Positions 42,206 to 51,864 of a stretch of DNA of 64,000 nucleotides are shown here, piece after piece. A program made the position numbers and the translations under genes. Source of the stretch: Bombyx mori. Lineage: Eukaryota > Arthropoda > Insecta > Lepidoptera > Bombycidae. The stretch's first letter is position 1. Every line of letters starts with the position of its first letter. Below the pieces are notes generated by a model. It was not told the DNA's origin, searched no databases, and saw only the letters and a program-made list of their open reading frames with translations. Location of the stretch: NCBI RefSeq assembly GCF_030269925.1, contig NC_085116.1:1736001-1800000 (forward strand), in the 5' to 3' direction.

Positions 42206-42239
42206 GCACCGTGTCGCTGTGCTTAAAATAAATTTTAAT

Positions 42240-42600
42240 TGAAGCTTTTTTTAATACGTTTTTATTAGCTTCAGACGAATGTATGTTAGTATGTATGTAA
42301 CGGAACCTTTGAATAGGATTTTGACCCCCTTCAAAACGTCTGATTAACTAGAAATTTAGCATACTTCTTAAAGATTGATGACAATTCAATATATAAAACA
42401 AAAACTTGAAAAATTTGAAATTCAACTAAAAAATGAAAAATAAATAATAGTTTAAAAAACTAAAAAAAAAACGCTTTTATAGAAAATCAAACTAAAAAAT
42501 AAAAAATAAATTTTATAAATTTAAATTAAAAATAGTGTATGAAAAAATGATTTGATTGTAAAAAAGCGCGTTTTTTTAAACTATTATTTATATATCAATG
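42240..42600. repeat. Repeat-like segment with long inverted arms
   Basis: TAAATAATAGTTTAAAAAAC at 42441 is inverted at 42571-42590 (TTTTTTTAAACTATTATTTA). An ACGCTTTT block is beside it in one arm and its complement in the other. Possibly a MITE end or hairpin repeat. Confidence 0.55.
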
Positions 42601-43067
42601 GGACTATGAAATATATTTTAAAAACATCGACAAATTTGTTTACTTCAGAGGTTCACTCAATGGTCTGACGGGGGGATTCCAAGACACTTGCCGTTCCATA
42701 ACATAGTTTGGGAGTGGCTTGGTAGAATGGTAGAATCGGTTAAAGTTCACGGTTGATCAAAGCACCAGGAAAACGATATGCACAGCATATCGTATGTAGT
42801 AGTACATCTTGGATTCTATTTATTAAAAATACTTATAAACTCAGAAAACCACGATACTCAGAATTATTTCAATTATCGATGCACATCAATGGTCTTTTGT
42901 TATGATTTTCAGGAGACCTAGAAAGCATTTTTAATAAAAGCACACTTTCGTAACACTTTCCTCGCTTATTTAGTTTTCGTTAATTCTTTAGTTATAAGCA
43001 GAACATTACAACAAGTACACAAAAATTGCCTCTTGTGTGTAATGTGTGTTACGCCTTGAAAATAATA
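42601..43067. other. Intergenic, no gene seen
   Basis: Nothing recognised. Confidence 0.4.
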
Positions 43068-43486
43068 ATTATTTATTAATACGTGAAGCAAAAACTTTGT
43101 ATGCCTTTTTAAGAAAATTGCGCGGACGGAGGATTATAAAATTTTCCACACTTCTAGAGAATATAGAGAAGAAGTGCACAATGCTAATATTTTTTTAAAA
43201 TAATGCATAAAAGATACATTAAATCAATAAAGAAAACATTACACACACTACATACCATGTATTTGACGCACACACGCATGCATACTATTTATTGTCAAAC
43301 TTTTGTTCTTGACGTCTGTGGTCAAATTGATAATAGATTAAATATTGTTTGTCTTTATCAATATTTTTTATTGTGTAGTCTTGGCGAAATTTGAAATTTT
43401 AGAAGTATAAAATACAATCATAATAGTGTACAAATTTACAATTCCAATTAATTATAGTCGAATTTCGACTACTGCAGGACCTCTAG
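43068..43486 (+). mobile_element. Non-autonomous Helitron, ACGTGAAGC family, copy 3
   Basis: Collinear with 15210-15629, ending GCAGGACCTCTAG before T. The first ten bases have decayed so the 5' edge is approximate. Confidence 0.85.
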
Positions 43487-43726
43487 TAATTATTTATTTT
43501 GTCAAGTGTCTGTGGCATCCTTAACTGCGGAAAATATTGACACGACACGCGCGGACGATCAGTCCGGTCCGCGTGTGAGCGTGTCTTGAATACGGGACGA
43601 GTGAGTATGTTCCCGTTGACTCATGGTATTCGTGCACGTGAAATTATCGTCGCCTTTATCGATTTCTCTATTCAATAGGACTTATTTTCGGGACAGTATC
43701 ACTAAAACAAACAATTAGATTTGTAT

Positions 43727-43927
43727 CGTGGACCTCTTGTGAGTCCGCATGGCTAGGTACCACCACCCTGCCTATTTCTGCCGTGAAGCAGTAATGCGTT
43801 TAGGTTTGAAGGGTGGGGTAGCCGCTGTAATTAAACTGAGATCTTAAAACTCATGTATCAAGGTTGTAGATGTCTATGGGTTCCGGTGGCCTGTACGCTC
43901 GTCCACCCAATTTTGCAATAAAACAAT
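43727..43927 (+). mobile_element. Bm1-like SINE, 3' half, internally deleted
   Basis: Starts GTGGACCTCTTGTGAGTCC. About 20 bases around the GGCGCATTTACG block are missing, and so is the ACTTAACACC stretch. It ends TTTTGCAATAAAAC. Confidence 0.75.
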
Positions 43928-45344
43928 ATTAAAAAGTATAAGCTTTAAAGCTAATAAGTTCAAGTAATTGCAGCATTTTAAACTTTATTTTCCATATTAA
44001 AAATGTCACCGCACTTTTCTATCGTCCCTTTTACAATGGAAACACTCTAAACCGAACAGAACACAAGAGGAATCCGAAATGATCTCTTAATACTACTCTC
44101 TATCATATCGCCACTGGATTTCCTAAATGGTTTTGTGTACTTATTTTTCAATCTTTTCTACGTCACGGCATTTTCAACCCTAAAACCACGAGTTAAAAAT
44201 CAGTTTCGATATTTGTTACCCAAATAAATTGTTATAACAGGAATTGAATTTTGTACTACGTGTTACGAGAACACAACGAGCTGTGTGTGTGTGTTTTTCG
44301 AATAAATTGTTTTATGAACAAGATTTTAAATTAATTATGAAGGGATTTTGTCATATAGGAATATTTTTTTTTATGATTTTTATCTGTTTTTCATATGGCC
44401 ACTAGCGTGTAGTGGTAGCTATCACAGAACACAAGGTATTTGACAGATGCCTTAATAGCGCTAAAGACATTTACAAGATAGGTTTGCAATTATAAAAGTT
44501 CTTAACCATTGTTAAGAACTTTGCCAAGAAAATTCCATTGCATTAGATAAGGGTCCAACGGGCCAACGAGCAACTTGATCCGGTCTGCGAAATATATTTT
44601 GTTTATTTTATTACCTTCATCGTTTACTGAAAAATCATTCTAATTAAAACTAAGCATTAAAAGTTCTCTTTGCTGGCATTGCTTGAACATATTTTTAACA
44701 AATGCACATATTTTTAATTGTATTATAGTTTCCGCAAAGCAGAATATAAAGCCAGATACGTCATTTTGTTTTGATTAAGAGCTGTCACAAATGTCATTTA
44801 TTTAAAAAAAATGGAATGTCATTAATGACAAATTTCCAAATTTCCCAGAACTTGGATAGAGTAGGTATATATTAGAGACATTAGGCAGTTGTTCAAACCA
44901 ATGCCCTCGAATTCGTATACTCTGTGTACATATTTTGTTTATGTGGTTTTCGTGCATCGTTGGGCGTCGTTTGTGACAACTTTATGTTCTCTATCGCCAT
45001 TGTTTCACGATGGGTACCGCGTCGCGACATCGCTCCCTGAAGTTTATAAGTGACGAGCTGTATTATACCATTTCGGTTCTTGCCATATATGGTTAAACGA
45101 TTGACAAAGGTTTATGGCTTTTGAATTTTTGCGGGCGAATGTGAAGTTTTGATTTATTTTTTGAGAAAGGACGGATTTCTTTTTTTTTAAATATTATTCA
45201 AGGTTTAGGGAACGATAAAGGCCATGACCTCATTAATCAACCTGATCAACTAAAAAAGTAAAAAAAAAAACCGTAATTAAACTATGTTATATATGTTTCT
45301 AAGTGCTGTCTCAAGAAAATCTAATAATATTACTTGGTAACTTA
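43928..45344. other. Intergenic, no gene seen
   Basis: A short GT run near 44284 is the only repeat noted. Confidence 0.45.
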
Positions 45345-45424
45345 AAAAAAAAGCTTTTCTTGTTTATTGCATGGATGAACATATGGTGTACATCCATGCA
45401 ATAAATAAGGAAAAGCTTTTTTTT
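45345..45424. repeat. Near-perfect 33-bp hairpin
   Basis: The left arm ending TTTATTGCATGGATG (to 45377) and the right arm starting CATCCATGCAATAAA (from 45391) pair almost completely out to AAAAAAAGCTTTT, around a 13-base loop. No open frame. Confidence 0.8.
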
Positions 45425-45459
45425 GCATTGCACCATTGCATTATATCCACCTGTGCCTT

Positions 45460-45525
45460 TTCGGTAGGCAGTGGCTTGGCTCTGCCTCTAGTATGATCGA
45501 CTGTATACAAGAGCAATAAAAGAAA
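45460..45525 (+). repeat. Scrap of the third retroposon tail
   Basis: GGCAGTGGCTTGGCTCTGCC, then ACAAGAGCAATAAAAG. Matches the end of 32780-33026. Confidence 0.65.
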
Positions 45526-45552
45526 CCTGGTTTTAGTTCTTAAAAGCTCATG

Positions 45553-45850
45553 GAAGACCTGAGAAATTTGCTAACACTAGCCCTAGCAAGAGCAGTGCTT
45601 CGCAGAATCTACTACTGGATCGGAATCGCGACCCACTGAGAAGATCCGGCGAGAAACTCAGTGGGCTGTGTTTGTGGGTTAGTTCGCTCGTTGTGCTTTT
45701 CGTCGTGATCGACGAGTTCAACGAGGACGGTAGCCGGTGCTTGAGGGTCCTAAAAAAGCACCGAGAGTGAATCCGTTGGCTCAGACAAGACATGTTTTGG
45801 GCGACGGCGACTTGGTGTTGCTCCGTCGCGGTCGGATGACGTCGGAAAAG
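45553..45850 (-). pseudogene. Truncated Jockey-type LINE: last ORF2 codons plus 3' tail
   Basis: On the minus strand the last ORF2 codons (around DPL followed by Arg-rich codons) run into the GAGTTTCTCGCCGGATCTTC tail and stop near 45553. Same layout as 17175-17500. Confidence 0.75.
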
Positions 45851-46869
45851 CTTTTTAATAAGCTCTCTCAAATCCAAAACAACTTATCGTCTTGCAGCAT
45901 GTTAGCATGTTGAATGTTCGTTGAATACGTAAAAAAAAAACAAGAACACGAGTTCATCTGAAAATTGACCTAAATTAAAATTAAACTTCTGTCTTCATCA
46001 ATAAAACACAATAGACTCGAAGAGCTCATTTAAATTCAATCTCGATTCACGTAATCAAATTGACAATAATAACATTGTCCAATTTTGTTTACATCTCAAT
46101 TAAGCGGTTGTTCAACCAGCAGTCTATCAGAATAAGTAGATCCCTAACAACCTTTGTTTGCACGCGGGGTTAACTAAGCCTTGCGGTGTGATTATTCGGT
46201 TGTGGTGTCAGTAAAACCCTTTGTATCACCCTCGGCGCCCTTGCCCCAGGGTTTTTGTTTAAAATTAAGTTAATTGGGTTTCAAATTTTGTTTGAAGTTC
46301 TCTTGCGGGTGATGTTTTTTTGTGTGTTCTTTTTTTAATATATTTGTGATATTTTTTAATGTGTTTTTTAGCATCGAATAGATAAATGGCTCGATATAGG
46401 GAAACAGCATCATGTTTTGAATGTGTACAAAATACGAATGTTGTAAATAATATTTAGTTCAAATATCTTCTAGAAGATTCCCACCTCATTCATATTGCGG
46501 TATCCATGGGATCCGGTAACCACTTAACACCAGTTGAACCATGAACTCATTCACCTATCTACGCAATATTTGTTTCGCCTTGTCCTGCATTGAAATTCAG
46601 TATTAGAAAGTTAATAGGTAATAAACAATGTGAAAGTTAATAAACAGTATCGGTCGGTTCTCTATCTTTGTTCGCTGGAGTCGCTACAGACAGACAGACG
46701 TCTCAAACGAACTGTACTGAGATTTATCTGTGAATCCTGTTTATCGAACCGTCAGAAAAACAATCAAACAAAATTTTATTTTCTGAAATTTTTATCATTG
46801 CTTTCAAAAGCAGAGACGGTCACAAGTCGAGTTGTCTCCATTAGACACTCTAGAACAAAAGTCATGATT
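45851..46869. other. Intergenic, no convincing gene
   Basis: An old SINE scrap sits at 46495-46568 (GGTAACCACTTAACACCAG). An 80-codon frame at 46630-46872 has no recognisable motif. Confidence 0.4.
46495..46568 (+). repeat. Bm1-like SINE scrap
   Basis: ATGGGATCCGGTAACCACTT and CACCTATCTACGCAATAT match the end of the family. Confidence 0.65.
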
Positions 46870-46985
46870 TAGCGGCTGTCAGGAGCTGGATGAAGAAGCC
46901 GGGGATCGTGCTCAATGGCGAGTAATTGGAGAGGCCTATTATGTCTAGCAGTGGACTGCTATAGGCTAATGATGAAGTCAATACT
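46870..46985 (+). pseudogene. C-terminal LINE scrap (RTE/CR1-like)
   Basis: Codons read LDEEAGDRAQWRVIGEAYYV, then QWTAIG, typical of the end of moth LINE reverse transcriptases. Same family as 14641-14800 but the other strand. Confidence 0.65.
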
Positions 46986-47445
46986 AGTGGTTATTACTCC
47001 CGTGGGATTTTTACTAATGGATTAAATAGGATAATATTTTAGTTAGGATAAAGGGTGTAAAGTCAAGACAACATTAGACGAAATGGATTCGTTAATGTAA
47101 ACTAATTCTATTATCAGTTATTGAAATAAACGAATTTATTTTCAGCAAAAAATATTTTTATTTCGCCTTCATAAAAAAAAACCTATAGAATAGTCATTAT
47201 CCTATATTAAAAATTAGATTTATATTACATATGCAGTTGTTTTGCTGACTGTACTTAAGAAAGTTAATTTAATCTGCGCGACCATCGCCAGTTTATCTTC
47301 CAACCCTGTTTAAGGGTCGAGTCGTACAAGTGTTTGAAAGGAACGAATCTAGATATTTCTTAGGGGGTCTATTTAGAAACTAAAACAAAATGACAGGATA
47401 TTTTGATGAGTGCACGTGCAGACTTCGTGAAGTTAAGGCGGTTAT

Positions 47446-47873
47446 TAGAGTGCTTAGTGCGATTTTTTTAACACTCTCGCTAGCGTAAAAGTTAACTCAA
47501 ATTTGTATGCAGTTAGAACAGCGCCCCTAGCGGCAAACGTAGGCAAACTTAAGATCTCCAAACAATTTTTTTTATTGCTTAGATGGGTGGACGAGCTCAC
47601 AGCCAAACCACCAGCTGGTATTAAGTGGTTACTGGAGCCCATAGACATTTACAACGTAAATGCGTCACCCACCTTGAGATGTAAGTTCTAAGGTCTCAGT
47701 ATAGTTACAACGGCTGCCCCACACGTCAAGCCGAAACGCATTACTGCTTCACGGCAGAAATAGGCGGGTTGGTGCGACTCACAAGAGATCCTACCAACAG
47801 TAAAAAATTGTAACCACCAAATTGGAGTTAACTTTTACGCTATCGAGAACGTTAAAAAACTCGCACTAAGCAC
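47446..47873. mobile_element. MITE split by a SINE
   Basis: Inverted arms of ~58 bp: the left arm has GTGCTTAGTGCGA and GCGTAAAAGTTAACTC, and the right arm at 47830-47873 has the complements GAGTTAACTTTTACGC and TCGCACTAAGCAC. A complete SINE 3' half lies between them at 47565-47803. Confidence 0.75.
47565..47803 (-). mobile_element. Bm1-like SINE inserted in the MITE
   Basis: T run, GATGGGTGGACGAGCTCACAG through CTACCAACAGTAA. Younger than the MITE it interrupts. Confidence 0.8.
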
Positions 47874-48164
47874 ATAAACATCGGTCTCTTTGAGACATCA
47901 AATAACTGTCGTTACGAATGCTGCAACCGCTTTTTTTATTTTTTTTATTTGCTTAAACATACGTCTTACTGTTCAAACACAAACCCAAGGACACTCTGCA
48001 GCAGAAGTGGGCAGGATAACCGTATTTACTCGAACGGGTTTGCGAAGTCGTTAATAACTAATGCTAAATAATTTTTATGAAACCAATAATTGATTTGAAT
48101 AAATTTGATTTGAATTTGAATTATACACTTATGCTACGTTACTAGAAAGAAAACGAAGAAGAGT

Positions 48165-48378
48165 TTGACGTGCGGCCTAGCCCATACACAACTCACTGAG
48201 TCTCTCGCCGGATCTTCACAGTGGATCACGATTCCGATCCGGTAGCAGATTCAGCGAAGCACTGCTCTTGCTAGTGTTAGTAAGTCCTCCCAGGTTGAAT
48301 CCAATTACCTCATCTATCAAGCCATGCGTACCCGGAATAGCCACTTAAGCTTAGTGAATAGGTAAGAAAAGAAGATAT
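48165..48378 (+). mobile_element. LINE 3' tail
   Basis: GAGTCTCTCGCCGGATCTTC, GAAGCACTGCTCTTGCTAG, ending AGGTAAGAAAAG. Diverged. Confidence 0.7.
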
Positions 48379-48649
48379 GTAAAGGTCTGTACTCGTTTGT
48401 AATCTGAGTACGTACCTGGTAAAAACGTAGGCTTGTGCACTAACGTTTATAATTGGGTTTACGCCATAGGAAAGAAAGCCGCCAGGAAATTGACCTATTT
48501 AGTAAATATTTACATTTGTGTTGATTGCCGGATCCACTCTCAGCACACGTGATGCTAGACGATCACGTAACCTATAGCTACAATAAAGTTAATATAACAA
48601 CCCATTTGAAGACTAAGGGAAGCTAGACTGCGTGATCGCTGTATGACTT

Positions 48650-48960
48650 ACCTACCTTTTTTTTCTCGGGCCGGGGGTCGAATCTCCTACGAGACCCCCG
48701 TGCCTAGGGGGCACGCGGTAATTGGGACTGCCGCAGGTGTATGTGCAGCGGACCACGGGCTAAAGGGATGGAATTTAGGACCTTACCAACTAAACGACTC
48801 TCCTGCATTCGTTCACCCGACGTCCAATCTTCGTCCGGGGTTGGAACCCGGTCAGAGTAGCGGGGTTCCCGCAGTCAACACTACAACCAGACTTGCGGCG
48901 CCGAGTCGCCGCGGTCGTCGAGGCAGTGCAGTGGTGGCACTTCAGCGAAGTATGACTTAC
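48650..48960. repeat. GC-rich repeat of unknown family
   Basis: Starts with a T run and CTCGGGCCGGGGGTCGAA. Shares spaced blocks with 41890-42205 (CGGACCACGGGCTAAAG, GGTTCCCGCAGTCAACACTA). Stands out as GC-rich among AT-rich flanks. Confidence 0.5.
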
Positions 48961-51437
48961 CTGATCCAAGTGGGTACCGGACCCCATGTGTAAGCCAAGG
49001 TCAGCCTTGAAACATGATTCATCTCAAAGACGGAAGAAATAGACAATTTGCCAATACCCATCCGTGCAGGCTTACAAAATGCTACACCGCCTATATTAAA
49101 TATAATAGCTGAGGGTTTTGCAAGTACCGAAGGACGATGGGACGATAGTGACCTAACAGCTGAACTCACTATCATCATTAATATCCTCAAAATAATTACA
49201 TCGCTGTAGAATACACGAGATGGTGCTACTCACCTGGGCACTGGAGCCGCGGAAAACGTCCTACTTGTGGTGCTTTCGATGCGCGTGTCATTCTATACTG
49301 TCTCGTCGAATAGACTTGACTACAGATGATGACAATACTATTCGGAATTAAGGAAGTTCGTTACTTTGGAACTAGACTGAGAGCGCATAGTCCGTAATAA
49401 TAACAATGTCAACTATACCGAGGTTCAAATTACTCAGGCAGTACCCAATTGTTGTAATGAAACACATACTGATTCATGTCACAAATGACTTGTACGACGT
49501 ATGAGTAACATTGTGTAATAAAACTCAAATCCGGAAAAATTACAATTCGCGTTACTAAATACTGTATCGCAAGTTTTATATAAATATAAATTAATTTTTT
49601 TAAATAAATATAATAATAAACATATTTTAGGTTCGAATTTTAATGATATCTAATCACATGACATGTGTCATTAATATATTGGTAACCGAATATCATTAGG
49701 AGATGGTCATGTCTACTTGGATAATAGTTAAAAAAATGATTAGATCAAAGACAATAAAACAAACACTTCATCTAAAAAAAACAATTTTATTAAAGTTTCT
49801 TTTTGGTAAAAGCAAAAAAAAAACCGAAAAAACGAAAAACAACCGAAAATTTAAACCGTTACTTGAAACTAATTATGGCGTTCATATAATATAATAGTAA
49901 TATGATATTGTATTATAATTAAAGTTAAACTATAAGTAGAAAGCGATTCGCTTAGTCATAGAATTAATAAAATAATAATAAATAAATTTAATTAATTACA
50001 AATATATAACAACCGATTCCCATTTTTTCGAACAGAAAATCATAATATCAATGGCGGGTATTTTTCAAAAATTTCTTGATTAAAAAAAAATTTCAGTTAA
50101 GTACTCGAACAATCAAATCGATTTTGTTTTGAATTTAAATCCTTTAAAAAATGGCAAAGAAGGAAATAAATTATTTACACAACAGTTATTGGCAGTTTCT
50201 GAGGCGCGAAAAAACATGACACAGCTGTTGTGAAGGCACTATCGCAATGTGTGTCCTAAGTGTATTTATTATCTGTGGTGTATCCATAAGGCACAAGGTA
50301 CTAACTAAACGATCCTCCAAACTAATCTTCAATATTCCAATATGGCTCCGGATTCAATATGGCTGCCTTTTGTAAAATGCAGTAGCCAGGAGAATGGAGA
50401 TTATTTTAAGAAATATCGCCGTCTCTAGCATCCCTCGTTTCGTCTCGTTTTAATTAAGTTAAATTATTACATTTAAAGGAGAAAAATAATAATTTTGGGC
50501 TTAAGTATACTAAAAATACTTGGAGACAAAAAAGTGATTAACAATCTTTTCGAATCTTCAGTTGCCGTATTAAAATATTAAAGATTAATCTAATAGATAA
50601 TTATTTTTATTTCTTCTACTAGATGTCTGTAATTTCTTCACTACATTGTGCAATTCAATTTATCTTAATTTTAAAATTTATAAGTTCAACACTATCCAAA
50701 TTGATATGATCAGATTTTTTTATATTATTATATTTAAATTTACCACAATAATGAGATTATACATGACAGATATTAATTCCTTACAATATTCTAAATTACA
50801 CAGTAAAAGCTTTTTATTAGTTATTACATAAATTAATTTCACATTACATATTTTATTATGTAATGGTATTCAATTTTAATTAATTGCAAGATTTTTAATG
50901 AATATCTTAAAAATTAATTCAAGCAAAACGTTCATACATCAATCATTAAATTAGATCACAATTCTCTTCATTCGGACACGCTTTTTACAATATCACACAT
51001 ATTTTACTTTCTTTTTAAAGTTATTTTTACAAATAGCTATTAGTTGATTGATTACTGTTGTCAAGTGTAATCAAGATGTTCAAACATTTCTAGGAAGTTC
51101 AATTTTAAGTAAAATGATACTTCTCATGTAAAGAGAAGCGACTTGATTGAGGCAATGTCGTTAACACGTTGAGTAACAATGTGCTCACGGTGCTCATGAA
51201 CTATGTTCTGTAATGTACCGTGACTAGTTATTTATTACGATTCTACTTACAGTATGTAAATAAATATATAAAATCTTTTAACATCTTTATGAAAAAGACG
51301 TACAAAGCTTTTTATCTTGAGGCACTCTGATTACGCTTGGTCGAGACTAATCAATTCATTAGACAAATTTAAATTTAAAATATTCTATAGTTTTCCTACG
51401 TTTTAGTTTACATATAAATATTGTACAAAATTTCAAT
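48961..51437. other. Intergenic, no gene seen
   Basis: Very AT-rich. A worn SINE middle block is seen at 49440-49560 (AACATTGTGTAATAAAACTC). Confidence 0.45.
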
Positions 51438-51443
51438 TTTATT
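51438..51443 (-). terminator. Candidate polyadenylation signal of the integrin gene
   Basis: AATAAA on the minus strand, ~345 bases past the stop. Another AATAAA lies at 51550-51555, so the real end is not decided by sequence. Confidence 0.4.
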
Positions 51444-51603
51444 GCTTCATAATAATAATATGTCTAATATCTACGAATACAAAGTATAAGGTTTTATGAA
51501 ATTTTGATTTATAAAGTCTAGAATGTTCGTGATATGGTCTATATATGTATTTATTACTTGAAATTTGTACAGCTTAAAATGGCTACACGAAGACGTCGCG
51601 ATG

Positions 51604-51786
51604 TCAGTACCTGTCCAGGCTGGTGGAGTCCCTGCTGGTGACGTCACTGGCGGCGTCGGTGGCCGAGCTGGAGTCGCCGGTGTCGCTTGCGTCGCTCGCG
51701 TCGCTGGTAGCGCTCGCGTCGCTCGTGTCGCTCGTGTCGCGCGTGACGGGCGTGTCGCTCGTGACGCCGAGGTCGGTGCTCGGATA
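51604..51786 (-). other. In-frame Ser/Thr/Asp-rich stretch after the integrin stop
   Basis: Directly after TGA (51787-51789) the same frame stays open for 60 codons to TGA at 51604-51606. It reads YPSTDLGVTSDTPVTRDTSD, then runs of SDAS, and ends TSLDRY. It could be a readthrough tail, or 3' UTR made of a GACGCGAGC/GACACGAGC simple repeat that happens to lack stops. Confidence 0.4.
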
Positions 51787-51864
51787 TCAAAGGTGTTCGT
51801 CACGTCCGTTCAGCGGCTGGCGCTCGGTGTGGTCGGAGGGACGGTTGCGCTTGAAGAATCCGCA
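51787..51864 (-). CDS. Integrin alpha last exon: cytoplasmic tail
   Basis: Acceptor TTAATTCCAG. Encodes [20 protein letters not shown] then RDEHL and TGA. GFFKR is the conserved membrane-proximal motif that clasps the beta chain. Confidence 0.95.
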   Translation of the reverse strand, partial: CGFFKRNRPSDHTERQPLNGRDEHL

